A stretch of 64,000 nucleotides of DNA from Corynebacterium sp. SCR221107. Its GTDB lineage: Bacteria > Actinomycetota > Actinomycetes > Mycobacteriales > Mycobacteriaceae. Positions 47,862-57,379 of the stretch are shown piece after piece (positions within the stretch are counted from its first letter, which is position 1; each line of letters starts with the position of its first letter). The translations under genes and the position numbers were made by a program. The DNA is taken from assembly GCF_027886475.1 (NCBI RefSeq), contig NZ_CP115670.1, positions 2,108,001-2,172,000 of the forward strand. The letters are read 5' to 3'. The notes below the pieces were generated by a model that was given only the letters and a program-made list of their open reading frames with translations, made no database searches and was not told the origin of the DNA.

Positions 47862-49271
47862 CTAATCGGCGGGCCAGGCGAAAGCCACGTCGCGGCTGGC
47901 GACGTCGGCACGCACGAGGGTGACCACTGCCCCAGTGCCAACCGGTGGGGCGCCAACGCAAGTACCGAACACCGGTGGGTGCTCGATGAACACCCGCGCG
48001 GTGTTTTTCGCCTGCGCGGATTCCATCACCACCGCCTGGAAATTCTCGCCGCGCCACGGGGCCAGCACAACCGCCTCGGTGAGATCCAGGCAGGCGCGAT
48101 CCACCAGCGCCGCTACCTGGGAGCTGGAATTCATGGTGGCCAGCACCTGGTCGAGGCCCTCACCAACCCACTCGGGCACCTCTTCCCCACTGCTCAAGGC
48201 TAGGCACACCTCTTGGCCGTAGCGGTCGATGAGCCTGCGCAGCGGCGCGGTCACGTGCGCGTAGTAGCCGCCCACGCCGGCATGCACCACGGGTTCTTGC
48301 CCCTCCCCGAGCTTTTGGTAGCCCGCCCCGCGCAGCAACTTCTTGGCCTCGCGCATGAGGGCCATCCCCCGCGGGGCGTCCGCATCGATGCTGGCCAGCA
48401 GCGCTGCCGCGTCATGCGTGCCGACGTTGTCCGGCACCGCAAACCCCAGCGCCGTGGCCGCCTTGCGAAACTGCACCAGCGCCCCATCATCGGCCGGGGC
48501 TAAGGTGCGCAGCACCCCCACGCCTGCCTGGGCCATCAGCTCCCCGGCACACATCCCCGCCAGCAGGGAAATCTCGGAGTTGTAGTCCATCGCCTTGACC
48601 CGCGGCTCCAGCTCGAGGCTGACCTGCCCGGACTCATCGCGCACGAGCGTTTGGCTGGGGGCACGCAGGTTGATCGCATTCCGGCGCAGCGCGCTGCGCG
48701 CCCGCAGCTGCCCCACCGTGGGTAGTAGGGCAATCGATGGGTGCGCGCGCCCGGAATCGACATCCCTTTGTACCCCCTCGTAGTCGAATCGTGCCCGCGA
48801 GCGGATCAGCGCCCGCTCGCAGCGAAAGTCCACGACTTCTGCCTGCTGGCCCAGCTCGATGGTCCACAGCACACACGGCCGATCCACCCCTGGCAACAGG
48901 CTTGCTTTGCCTTCGCTGATGTGGGCCGGATGCAGCCTGGCGGGGGTATCGGGCAGGTAGATCGTCTGCCCGCGCTTAAGCGACTCCTTACCCACGCGGC
49001 TGTCGGGGCTGACGAATGCCGCCACATCGGCGATCGCGTAGGAGACCCGGTACCCGGTGGGTGTTTTTTCGATGTGCAGCGCCTGGTCGAGGTCCATTGA
49101 GCCGGGCGGGTCGATGGTCACAAGTGCTAAGTCCCTGCGGTCGATGCGTGTGTCTGCGAGCCGATCGGCGAGCGCGGCCGCCTCTTGTTCGACCTCTGGG
49201 GCAAAGGCTACAGCCACGCCGAATTCTTCGGCGATGGCGTGGAAATCAAGGTCGGCGGCATACAGCTTCAT
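47862..49271 (-). CDS. RNB domain ribonuclease (RNase II/R family)
   Basis: A 469-residue protein whose core is an RNB exonuclease domain: LALVTIDPPGSMDLDQALHIE carries the metal-binding aspartates, followed by YAIADVAAFVSPDSRVGKES, RGQTIYLPD and YAHVTAPLRRLIDRYGQEVCLAL. There is no C-terminal S1 domain and the N-terminal cold-shock domains are short or absent, so it is a trimmed actinobacterial form. ATG 49271 (MKLYAADLDFHAIAEEF) is chosen; a longer in-frame reading would enter rnpB. It lies just downstream of rnpB on the same strand, grouping RNA-processing functions. Confidence 0.85.
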   Translation of the reverse strand: MKLYAADLDFHAIAEEFGVAVAFAPEVEQEAAALADRLADTRIDRRDLALVTIDPPGSMDLDQALHIEKTPTGYRVSYAIADVAAFVSPDSRVGKESLKRGQTIYLPDTPARLHPAHISEGKASLLPGVDRPCVLWTIELGQQAEVVDFRCERALIRSRARFDYEGVQRDVDSGRAHPSIALLPTVGQLRARSALRRNAINLRAPSQTLVRDESGQVSLELEPRVKAMDYNSEISLLAGMCAGELMAQAGVGVLRTLAPADDGALVQFRKAATALGFAVPDNVGTHDAAALLASIDADAPRGMALMREAKKLLRGAGYQKLGEGQEPVVHAGVGGYYAHVTAPLRRLIDRYGQEVCLALSSGEEVPEWVGEGLDQVLATMNSSSQVAALVDRACLDLTEAVVLAPWRGENFQAVVMESAQAKNTARVFIEHPPVFGTCVGAPPVGTGAVVTLVRADVASRDVAFAWPAD

Positions 49272-49324
49272 GACCACCCATTGTCCCATGTAATTCCCGC
49301 TCGCGCAGCATAGTTCACGTGTGG

Positions 49325-49732
<408 letters not shown>

Positions 49733-49864
49733 GGGGACTAGCTTACCCCGTCCAATCGCGATATCGAAAAATTCTGCACTGCGCCATTTTCCGTAGACGC
49801 TTGTCGCCACGAGACGTGAAGTCCTTGGGTCTACCATCCCCACGTCCGCGACAGTGAAAAGCAG

Positions 49865-51013
49865 TTACCCTAAATGCGACGTATCATTCATCAATCGCAC
49901 ACACGTTGGCCCGTCCGCATAGAACTCCGCTATGGACAGTGAGGCGAGATCAAGGTGCATGCGATGGAAAACGCCGACGTTGGTGTCGAGTGCCACTCGG
50001 AGGATGGCCTTGATGGGGGTTACGTGGCTTACCAAAAGCACGGTCTTGCCTTCATATTGCTCGCGCAGCTCATCGAGGGTGTTCCGGACGCGGCGGAAAA
50101 CCTGCTGCAAGGATTCCCCACCGGGGGGAGCAATCTTGGTGTCGGCGAGCCATGCTGAATGCAGCTCCGGATCGGCAGCATGAGCCTCGGCGAAAGTCAG
50201 GCCATCCCAGTCACCGAAGTTCATCTCGATGAGTCCGCGATTCGTTTCCACTGGCAGGCCGATCGCGTCCGCCACGGCCTGAGCGGTTTGCTGAGTCCGC
50301 TTCAAAGGTGATGCGACAATCGCTTCGATACCGCCGCTCGCGGACAGACGCTTCGCCGCAGCTTGTGCCTGCTTCTGCCCGAGATCGCTAAGAGCTGGAT
50401 TGGAAAGCCCAGAGTACTGGCGTGCCGCCGACATCGGGGTTTGGCCGTGCCGTAGGAGCAGAAAACGAGTCGCTTGAGTCGTTGCGCCATTCCAGCTGGT
50501 GGCAGGCTTGTCGGCTGGGGCGGATTGTTTGTCTTCATCCGTGGCCTTCTTGGCAACGGGGAACGGGGAATACTCATCCAGAAACCCCACGGGCGCGCCC
50601 TTGGCAAGAGCGTCCATGGCCTTGTTCGCCAATTCGTCGGCGCGCGCGTTGTCGCTGCGGGGAACCCAGTGGTAGCTAATCGAATCAAACGCCTTGGCAA
50701 CGTCGCGGCATTGCACCGCGAGCTCGCGCATATCGGGGTGCTTGATCTTCCACCGCCCTGACATCTGTTCCACCACGAGCTTGGAGTCCATGTTGACGGT
50801 GACCCGGCGCGCTCCTAATTCGCTGGCGCGGCGCAGGCCGTTGAGGAGGGCGTGGTACTCGGCAACGTTGTTAGTGGCTTTGCCCACTACGTAGGCCAGC
50901 TTTTCAATGACCATGCCGTCGGAACCGATGAGTACGGTTCCCGAGCCGGCAATGCCGGGATTGCCGCGGGAGCCGCCATCGGCCTCAATGGTGATTTCCT
51001 CAACGTTGCTCAT
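49865..51013 (-). CDS. Bifunctional RNase H1 / histidine phosphatase (alpha-ribazole phosphatase-like)
   Basis: A 382-residue fusion. The N-terminal RNase H type 1 domain has D12 in EADGGSRGNPG, E52 in NNVAEYHALL, D76 in MDSKLVV and the late aspartates in RSDNARADELANK (121/126). After a linker (about 140-180) comes a phosphoglycerate-mutase-like phosphatase with R188-H189-G190 in FLLLRHGQT. The M. tuberculosis relative Rv2228c removes RNA in hybrids and acts as a CobC-type phosphatase. Next to cobC and cobD, the phosphatase half may well work in cobamide assembly. Part of an operon with Zn-ribbon, nif3 and cobC genes. Confidence 0.92.
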   Translation of the reverse strand: MSNVEEITIEADGGSRGNPGIAGSGTVLIGSDGMVIEKLAYVVGKATNNVAEYHALLNGLRRASELGARRVTVNMDSKLVVEQMSGRWKIKHPDMRELAVQCRDVAKAFDSISYHWVPRSDNARADELANKAMDALAKGAPVGFLDEYSPFPVAKKATDEDKQSAPADKPATSWNGATTQATRFLLLRHGQTPMSAARQYSGLSNPALSDLGQKQAQAAAKRLSASGGIEAIVASPLKRTQQTAQAVADAIGLPVETNRGLIEMNFGDWDGLTFAEAHAADPELHSAWLADTKIAPPGGESLQQVFRRVRNTLDELREQYEGKTVLLVSHVTPIKAILRVALDTNVGVFHRMHLDLASLSIAEFYADGPTCVRLMNDTSHLG

Positions 51014-51063
51014 AAATCGCTTCCTACCTGCGTTTCCCCACCTGAATTGTTCCTTTTAGCACC

Positions 51064-51783
51064 CTAGCTGCGGACGAGGAAGGTCCCACACTCCGGGCAT
51101 TCTGGCATCTCGTCGACGGGCGTCTGGCGAATGATGGAAAGGTCGGCAGGGGGCAGCATGATGAAGCAGCCGCCGCACGAACGTCCATTGAACTTTGCCA
51201 CGCCCACGCCGTTTTCGAGCCGACGGTCGTCGAAGAGAGCCAGCAGTGGGCTGGAGACCTTGGATCGCAGTTCATCGATGAGTGCCTCGCGGTCGGCCGC
51301 ACTGGTAGCCGAGGAATCCGCCGCTACTTGAGCGGTGAGCGCCTCGATCTTCTTCTTGTGCTCCGTAACGCGTTGCTTGCTTAAGTCAGCGTTGTTTCGC
51401 AGGGCGTGGATCTCATTGTGTGCCTCCTGCAGCTCGCTCATGAGATCGGCGATGCGAGATTTAGCTGCGTACAGGTCATGTTCGAGATCTTTGCGTTGCT
51501 CGTTGTCGCTGGCAGCGCCGAGCTGAGCCTTGTCATCGGCGACGCGACGGCGCAACTTTCGCTCGTCTTCTTGAATGCGCAGGATTTCGAGCTCCATGTC
51601 ATCGACGGCCATTTGGGCCGCGCCTGAGGCGGAGATCAGACGCTCAAGTTCCGCATTCGCGGCATCCAACTCGCGCTTGGCTGGACTGGAAGTAACGGTA
51701 GTGGTGGCGTTTTGAGCACGCAGGGTGGTGGCCAGTTCGAGTAGGACCTTTTGCTCTTCGATTGATACCTTCGGCGAGGTCAC
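51064..51783 (-). CDS. C4-type zinc-ribbon coiled-coil protein
   Basis: A 239-residue protein: residues 1-165 are a long charged coiled coil (ELERLISASGAAQMAVDDME and onwards) and the C-terminus is a zinc ribbon, with CGGCF and CPECGTF pairs, the layout of the DUF164/CT398-like family. The M. tuberculosis counterpart is Rv2229c. Function is unclear; relatives bind nucleic acid or sigma factor/flagellar proteins in other bacteria. GTG 51783 follows GGAAGGAAAC. It lies between nif3 and the RNase H fusion, as in mycobacteria. Confidence 0.88.
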   Translation of the reverse strand: MTSPKVSIEEQKVLLELATTLRAQNATTTVTSSPAKRELDAANAELERLISASGAAQMAVDDMELEILRIQEDERKLRRRVADDKAQLGAASDNEQRKDLEHDLYAAKSRIADLMSELQEAHNEIHALRNNADLSKQRVTEHKKKIEALTAQVAADSSATSAADREALIDELRSKVSSPLLALFDDRRLENGVGVAKFNGRSCGGCFIMLPPADLSIIRQTPVDEMPECPECGTFLVRS

Positions 51784-51900
51784 AGGTGTTTCCTTCCAGA
51801 AAATGTTGAGTTTTCGTAGTTGATGGGCGCCATCGATGCTGCGTTTAAAGGTGCCAAAGATGACGAATACGCGAAAATCTACATGCTACACCGCTAGGTG

Positions 51901-53079
51901 TTAGCTTTCCACGCTCCCTGTCCCAGGATCAGGGTGCGCCGACATGGTCCACGGGTCGGTTCGTGTCGGCAACACGGTAACTTCTACGCCGGCGAGCGCT
52001 CCCCGCAGCAATTCCGCAGCCTGCGCTGTCCACGGGTATTCACTAGCCCAGTGCGCCGTGTCCACGATGAACGGACCGCCGGCGCGCAGATGCTCGTCTA
52101 CTGGATGATGCCGCAGGTCGGAGGTGACGTACACGTCGACACCGAGGCGGCTCACGGCCTCGAGGAAACTATCACCGGAGCCCGAGGATACCGCGATCTT
52201 TTCCACCAGCGCCTCTGGATCGCCCGCCGCGCGCACGCCCCAGACGGTCTCGGGCAGCGCATTTGCCACCTGTTGGACAAAGTCCTTGAACTTCATCGCT
52301 TTTGGAAGCATGCCTACTCGTCCCAAACCCGGCGCGGAGGCAAGGTCTTGTTTCACCTCGATCGATATCACGTCATAGGCTGGCTGTTCGTAAGGGTGCG
52401 AGTTCTCAATTGCTGCCGTAATTGCTTGCCGACGAGATCGTGGCGCCACAAATTCCACCCGCACTTCCGCCACTGTTTCCAGCTTTCCTACTGAACCAAT
52501 GGCGGGATCTGCCCCTAGCCCTGGACGGAATTGGCCGGTGCCAGCAATTTCGAAGGCGCACTCGGTGTAGTCGCCGAGCGCTCCCCCACCGGCCTCAAAC
52601 ACCGCTTGCTTGACGCCCTCGAGTGCATCGTGCGGGACTTGGAGGCCCCATTTGTCAACACCTGCTGGTTTGGGGCTGATCGGGCGGCCTGAGGATATGC
52701 CGACCAATTCAGCGAGCTTGTCGTTGACTCCGGGACGGGCAGAATCGGCATTGGTGTGGGCGGCAAAAAGCGCCACGCCACCCCTGATGAGCGTGTGAAT
52801 GACCTTGCCTTTTGGCGTGTGTGCCGCCACCGAACTCACCCCCCGCAGCAAAAGCGGATGATGAACGATGAGCATGTCCGCCCCCATAGCCACGGCTTGT
52901 TCGGCAACCTGCTGGGTGCAGTCCAAGGCGAGGGCGATACGTGACACTTCTTCTTCGGGATCACCGCAGATCAAACCTACTTTGTCCCAGCTTTCAGCCA
53001 AATACGGTGGGTATGCTTCATCCATCACCGCGATGACGTCGTCGACAGTGACGAAGGTGTTGGCATTATTCTTGCTCAC
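51901..53079 (-). CDS. Nif3-like dinuclear metal-centre hexameric protein
   Basis: A 392-residue member of the NIF3/YbgI family. The metal ligands are in IVHHPLLLRGVSSV, FAAHTNADSA, and later DTAHWASEYPW. A central insert (residues 150-270) is the PII/CutA-like domain found in longer members. Family members are often labelled GTP cyclohydrolase I type 2, a label that lacks firm support. The GTG at 53079 follows GGGGAG. It sits between cobC and the Zn-ribbon gene, an order conserved in mycolata. Confidence 0.9.
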   Translation of the reverse strand: MSKNNANTFVTVDDVIAVMDEAYPPYLAESWDKVGLICGDPEEEVSRIALALDCTQQVAEQAVAMGADMLIVHHPLLLRGVSSVAAHTPKGKVIHTLIRGGVALFAAHTNADSARPGVNDKLAELVGISSGRPISPKPAGVDKWGLQVPHDALEGVKQAVFEAGGGALGDYTECAFEIAGTGQFRPGLGADPAIGSVGKLETVAEVRVEFVAPRSRRQAITAAIENSHPYEQPAYDVISIEVKQDLASAPGLGRVGMLPKAMKFKDFVQQVANALPETVWGVRAAGDPEALVEKIAVSSGSGDSFLEAVSRLGVDVYVTSDLRHHPVDEHLRAGGPFIVDTAHWASEYPWTAQAAELLRGALAGVEVTVLPTRTDPWTMSAHPDPGTGSVES

Positions 53080-53142
53080 GATTAATCTCCCCTACTTCTT
53101 GTCCAGCCCGCAACATGATCATCTCGTGGCTTCGCCACCATC

Positions 53143-54222
53143 TTATGGCAGGGCTTCGCCGGTTAATTCCGTTACCGTTTGCGCAACTGCTTCAAGAAGC
53201 TGCGCAACCTTGGGCGCTTCGCGCACGGCGAGGCGCCAATAGCTGGTGTCGAGGCCTGGAAAGGTATCGCAGCGGCGTATCGCAATTCCTTTTTCGAGCA
53301 GCCGTCTTCGAACCAATTCGGGGTCGAGGCCCAAAACGTTGGGGCGATACAGCAGATAAGGCGCGACCGAATCGCTTGCCTCAGTCCACCCAGCCTCACT
53401 GAGCATGGTCCGCATTGTTGAACGGTGGGCTGCCACCTCGTCGACGATATCTGGCAATAATTCTTTCGATCGACTCATGATTGCGCGGGCGGCGACTAAT
53501 TGCAACGTTCCCATCGGCCAATGGCTTCGACCAAGGCGGGCTCGACAAATGAGCTCCGGATGCGCCACCATATACCCCACCCTGAGTCCTGCGACTGACC
53601 ACGTCTTGGTAAGGCTTCGAAGCACGACGAGTCTGTCGTCGCCGTGAGCCACTAGGTCAATCGCGCTCAATTCCTCCCCTTTAACAACCACGTCGAGGAA
53701 TGCCTCATCGACAACGAGAATCCGGTCACCGGCCCATCGCCGAAGCATGAGTGGTGAAAACACCTGCCCGGTCGGGTTGGTTGGGTTGCCGATCACCACG
53801 CTGTCGCACTTTCCGAGCGCCCCCAAACGGGAAAATGGGGGTTCGAGCACAAGTTGGCTCACGTCCATTCCGCGTTCGCGAAAAATGATCTCGGGCTCGC
53901 TGAAACCGGGGTGCACCACTGCCGGTGTCTTTATGCCCAGACCAGCAAACAAGGCAAAGCCTTCGGCAGCACCATTGGTGAGCATGACACACCGTGGATC
54001 CACCCCATGTTGTTCAGCGATGAGGGCTTCCACGGCGGCCAGCTCCTGGGCATCAGGGTAGGCCGCAAGCTGTGGGATTGCCGCGGTCAGCGCATCGATC
54101 ACGAAACGGGGTGGCTCGTTGTCGAGCACGTTGACGGCAAAGTCTAACGCAGCGCCGCGGGCATCTTCATCGCCGTGGATTCTCCTATTCACGGGCTTCG
54201 ATTCTAGACCCACATACGGCAT
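53143..54222 (-). CDS. cobC: PLP-dependent aminotransferase-like protein, CobC type (Rv2231c family)
   Basis: A 359-residue fold-type I PLP protein of the histidinol-phosphate aminotransferase branch. It has GNPTNPTGQVFSP, VVDEAFLDVV with the PLP-ring aspartate, and the PLP-lysine in SLTKTWSVAGLRVGYMVAHP. Actinobacterial members next to cobD are taken as threonine-phosphate decarboxylase-like, making the aminopropanol phosphate arm of cobamides. The ATG at 54222 lacks a clear ribosome-binding site; a GTG ten codons on, behind a TAGAAT hexamer, is possible. It heads a minus-strand operon running towards rnpB and is divergent from the HAD gene. Confidence 0.82.
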   Translation of the reverse strand: MPYVGLESKPVNRRIHGDEDARGAALDFAVNVLDNEPPRFVIDALTAAIPQLAAYPDAQELAAVEALIAEQHGVDPRCVMLTNGAAEGFALFAGLGIKTPAVVHPGFSEPEIIFRERGMDVSQLVLEPPFSRLGALGKCDSVVIGNPTNPTGQVFSPLMLRRWAGDRILVVDEAFLDVVVKGEELSAIDLVAHGDDRLVVLRSLTKTWSVAGLRVGYMVAHPELICRARLGRSHWPMGTLQLVAARAIMSRSKELLPDIVDEVAAHRSTMRTMLSEAGWTEASDSVAPYLLYRPNVLGLDPELVRRRLLEKGIAIRRCDTFPGLDTSYWRLAVREAPKVAQLLEAVAQTVTELTGEALP

Positions 54223-54252
54223 TACACGTGCTGCCGTGCAAGACTGTAATTC

Positions 54253-54903
54253 ATGAGCACCGTATTGCTTGTCGACGTTGACGGCACCCTGGTCAATTCG
54301 TGGCCGGGAGTCCGGCAGACGCTGGAAAAGACATTTGAAGAAATTGACTGGCCAATGCCGAGCGAAGATGTCATCGCTCGATTACCTGGTCCGCCTCTTG
54401 GGGTGACTTTTGCTTCCTATGGAATGAGCGGAGAATACCTGACCCACGCACTAGAGGTTTTCCGACACTATTACACCGAATCGGGCTGGCGAAATGCATC
54501 TCTTTTCCCCGGATGGAAAGAAGTGCTTCCCCAGTGGAAGGCCGCTGGCTACTCCATCAACACCGCAACAAGTAAGTCGATCGGTCACACAAAATCGATC
54601 ATCGAGAACCTCGGCGTCCGCCCCTATTTCGATTTCCTTGGTGCTTCAGGCGATGACGGTTCGCGTGGCACAAAAGCAGAGGTGATTGAGTATGTTCTTG
54701 AATCGCAAAACTTAGACCCAGCGCGCGATCGTATTCTCATGATCGGAGATCGTAGCCACGATATTGAGGGGGCTGCGGAATTCGCTATCCCCACCGCCTT
54801 GGTCGGCTGGGGACACGGCAACCAGGCTGAATGGGATTCCGCCGACTTCTTTGCCCGTGATTTCAAGGACTTGGAAAGGATCGTTCGTGACTTCGCACGC
54901 TAA
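54253..54903 (+). CDS. HAD-family phosphatase (phosphoglycolate phosphatase-like)
   Basis: A 216-residue HAD hydrolase: motif I LLVDVDGTLVNSW (nucleophile D8), an alpha-helical cap, motif II in SINTATSKS, a conserved lysine in GTKAEVIEYVL, and motif IV MIGDRSHDIEGA. Relatives are labelled Gph; the substrate is uncertain. It overlaps the following ptpA by 17 bases, so the two are translationally linked, as are Rv2232 and the ptpA gene in M. tuberculosis. Confidence 0.86.
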   Translation: MSTVLLVDVDGTLVNSWPGVRQTLEKTFEEIDWPMPSEDVIARLPGPPLGVTFASYGMSGEYLTHALEVFRHYYTESGWRNASLFPGWKEVLPQWKAAGYSINTATSKSIGHTKSIIENLGVRPYFDFLGASGDDGSRGTKAEVIEYVLESQNLDPARDRILMIGDRSHDIEGAAEFAIPTALVGWGHGNQAEWDSADFFARDFKDLERIVRDFAR

Positions 54904-55384
54904 TCCCAGCGCTACCGCTCAACTACACGTTACATTTGTGTGCACGGGAAACATCTGTCGTTCCCCGATGGGTGACGTCATCCTCAATAGCATCATCCAA
55001 GCCAAAGGGCTTGTTGACAGGGTCATCGTGGATTCCTGCGGCATCGGCGGATGGCACGTGGGCCAAAAAACTGACAAACGAGCTTTGGCAGAGCTCTCAA
55101 GTGCTGGCTTTGACGGCTCGCGGCACCGCGCCAGCCAGATCGATGAGCGAAAGGAGGAAGCAGATCTTCTTATCGCAATGGATGAAGGACACGTCCGTGA
55201 CCTTGCACGCCTCGGTGTCCCGTCTTCGAGGATCCGGCTGTTGCGCAGCTTTGATCCCACAGCGACCGATAGCAACGTGGAGGATCCTTATTACGGCTCG
55301 GAGCGAGACTTTACAACGGCACGCACCCAAATCGAGCAGGCCATGCCTGGAATTCTGGAGTGGATCTACTCCCAACTGGATTAA
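54887..55384 (+). CDS. ptpA: Low-molecular-weight protein tyrosine phosphatase
   Basis: A 165-residue LMW-PTP. The C-x5-R loop is C19-TGNIC-R25-S, followed by PMGDVILNSI, and the general-acid aspartate lies in the VEDPYYGSERDF loop. The GTG at 54887 is chosen because GGAAAGGA precedes it by six bases; it lies inside the end of the HAD gene. In mycobacteria PtpA is secreted and acts on host proteins, but here a house-keeping role in dephosphorylating tyrosines is equally likely. Confidence 0.9.
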   Translation: MTSHANPSATAQLHVTFVCTGNICRSPMGDVILNSIIQAKGLVDRVIVDSCGIGGWHVGQKTDKRALAELSSAGFDGSRHRASQIDERKEEADLLIAMDEGHVRDLARLGVPSSRIRLLRSFDPTATDSNVEDPYYGSERDFTTARTQIEQAMPGILEWIYSQLD

Positions 55385-55447
55385 TACTTGCGCTGTAGGC
55401 GGGCTATCCTAATTACTTAGGCTTGGATGAAAGGTGCAAGGCTTCTG

Positions 55448-56383
55448 ATGGCAACGAAAACACGCGGTGACGCGCCTAAGGCAGGATGGCGCCAATTTCT
55501 GACACCAGGATGGATTCTCACCGTACTGCTGGTGATTGCATTTTCTTATACTGCAATCACCGTGTTATCCCCTTGGCAGCTCAACAAGGACGATGCCATC
55601 GTCGCCCAAAACGAGCACGTGGACAGAGCATTCAAGGAAGACCCTCAAGATTTTGACCACGTATTTAACGCGGATGGTTCCATCAAGGAGGATCAGGAAT
55701 GGATGCGCGTTGAGATCTCAGGCCACTTCCTTGCCGACAAAGAAGTGCTCCTCCGTATGCGCCCAGTTGATTCCACCCCCGCGTATCAATCCTTAACCCC
55801 GTTCCAAATCGATGGTGGCCCTATCATGCTGGTCAACCGAGGTTATGTTCCCACTACCGCCGGGGACAAGCCCAATATCCCTGCCGCTACCAGTGAGCAG
55901 ATCACCATCACGGCCAATGCGAGGGTCAATGAAGCAATTCCATCGACGGCTCCCCTTAATGAGGATGGCTACGACCAAGTGTATGGAATCAACACCGAGC
56001 AAATCTCTGAACTCACCGGCCTTGATCTCGGTAAAGACTACATGCAGCTGACCTCCAGCAGTCCTGGCGTGCTTACTCCGATGCCCGTGCCAAAGCAAGA
56101 CCGGGGCAACCACCTCTCCTACGGTTTCCAGTGGATCGCCTTCGGTATTATGGCTCCACTTGGCCTGGCGTATATGGCCTATTCCGAGGTTCGGGAACGA
56201 CGGCGCGCACGCGCTGAAGCAGACGAAATGGATTCTGTGGAACAGCTCACTGAGGAGTCGGCTAAAAGCGTGGCTACCCCTGAGCCAAGCGAAGAAGATG
56301 AGCAAACTCTTCGTGAGAAGCAGCTCATGCGCTCGCGGTATGGGGATTCACATCCCAACCGCTATGCACGCAAGCGCCGATAA
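55448..56383 (+). CDS. SURF1 family cytochrome oxidase biogenesis protein
   Basis: A 311-residue membrane protein with one N-terminal helix (ILTVLLVIAFSYTAITVLSPWQL), a long extracytoplasmic domain with the SURF1 features (VEISGHFLADKEVLLRMRP, GGPIMLVNRGYVP), and a C-terminal helix (LSYGFQWIAFGIMAPLGLAYMAY), then a charged tail. SURF1 proteins aid haem a insertion into cytochrome aa3 oxidase. I prefer ATG 55448, behind AAGG, over an ATG seven codons upstream. Its end overlaps the convergent cobD by 22 bases. The Mycobacterium counterpart is Rv2235. Confidence 0.88.
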   Translation: MATKTRGDAPKAGWRQFLTPGWILTVLLVIAFSYTAITVLSPWQLNKDDAIVAQNEHVDRAFKEDPQDFDHVFNADGSIKEDQEWMRVEISGHFLADKEVLLRMRPVDSTPAYQSLTPFQIDGGPIMLVNRGYVPTTAGDKPNIPAATSEQITITANARVNEAIPSTAPLNEDGYDQVYGINTEQISELTGLDLGKDYMQLTSSSPGVLTPMPVPKQDRGNHLSYGFQWIAFGIMAPLGLAYMAYSEVRERRRARAEADEMDSVEQLTEESAKSVATPEPSEEDEQTLREKQLMRSRYGDSHPNRYARKRR

Positions 56384-57297
56384 ACAAAGTTACAGGCAAT
56401 GGCGGTCAAAGCCATGCTGGCCTGGGTTCTTCTGCTCAGGCGAACCGCCTTCGGGATGGTGGAAGCGTCCGGTGCCGGTCCCCGGCCAAGAACCGGGCGC
56501 ATTTCTATTCCATAGGAGTAGTGAGTCTTTCCGCCTAGTTGGACGCCGAGTGCTGCCGCAGCAGTTGCCTCCACCGGACCGGCGTTTGGACTTGGGTGTG
56601 CTGGGGCGTCCTCACGCCAGGCTCGAACTGCCTTTCCCCAATTCTCTCCAGAGGCGCAAACATGCATAATCGCTGTCAGACGAGCTGGCGCCCAAGCAAG
56701 CAGATCATCGAGCTTCGCCGCCGCCCACCCGAATTCTAGATATTTTTCGGACTTGTAGCCCACCATGGCGTCGAGCGTATTCACGGCCCTGTGCAGCACC
56801 ACAGCAGGAGCCCCGAAGATCGCGTAGAAGATGGGTGCACTTGCTGCATCAGAGGTATTTTCGGCAAGGGACTCAACCGTGGCACGTGCGATTCCAGCGT
56901 CATCCAAAAGGCTTGGATCTCTGCTGCACAGCCACGGCACTAATTCACGGGCCCCGACCAAATCCCCGCTTTCCAGCCTTGCATGCATTCGCACACCGGT
57001 TTTTTCAAGCGTTGTACCGCCCAATAAGGTGGCGAGGGCTAACGCTAGGCTCGTTTGTGGGAATCGGCGGGAGGCAATGGCGCCAAACGCAACCGGTGGT
57101 GCTACGCACGCAACGACATATGCAACACCGGCCAACTTTGTTGGACGATACATATGTGATTCAACCAAGCTGGCGTACCTACCGAAGACCGCAACAGGGT
57201 GCCATTTTCCACCGGGGTCGCCGAGCATGCGATCAAGGACCAGCCCACAGGGAAGACCCCAGTGCAGGGTTGAGTTGCCGATTTTAGATAAATCCAC
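56362..57297 (-). CDS. cobD: Adenosylcobinamide-phosphate synthase
   Basis: CobD (CbiB) is a membrane enzyme that attaches the aminopropanol (phosphate) arm to adenosylcobyric acid. The 311-residue product starts with the family motif GLVLDRMLGDPGGKWHPVAVFG, and contains RDPSLLDDAGIARATVESLAENTSDA and WAPARLTAIMHVCA. Several hydrophobic helices are present. The start is GTG 57297, with a weak ribosome-binding site. Together with cobC, cobS and cobT it supports late cobamide assembly; no corrin-ring genes are in this window. Its 3' end overlaps the convergent SURF1 gene. Confidence 0.92.
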   Translation of the reverse strand: MDLSKIGNSTLHWGLPCGLVLDRMLGDPGGKWHPVAVFGRYASLVESHMYRPTKLAGVAYVVACVAPPVAFGAIASRRFPQTSLALALATLLGGTTLEKTGVRMHARLESGDLVGARELVPWLCSRDPSLLDDAGIARATVESLAENTSDAASAPIFYAIFGAPAVVLHRAVNTLDAMVGYKSEKYLEFGWAAAKLDDLLAWAPARLTAIMHVCASGENWGKAVRAWREDAPAHPSPNAGPVEATAAAALGVQLGGKTHYSYGIEMRPVLGRGPAPDASTIPKAVRLSRRTQASMALTAIACNFVYRRLRA

Positions 57298-57325
57298 GTC
57301 TCAACTATAGCCAGACGCAAAAAAT

Positions 57326-57358
57326 AGTGGCCCTCCACGTTCTTCGTGGAGGGCCACT
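57326..57358 (-). terminator. Terminator of the mycolyltransferase gene
   Basis: A perfect 14-bp stem, AGTGGCCCTCCACG with its complement around a 5-base loop. On the minus strand it is followed by six T residues; it begins about 22 bases beyond the mycolyltransferase stop. Confidence 0.9.
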
Positions 57359-57379
57359 TTCGAAAAAAGATCGTAATAG

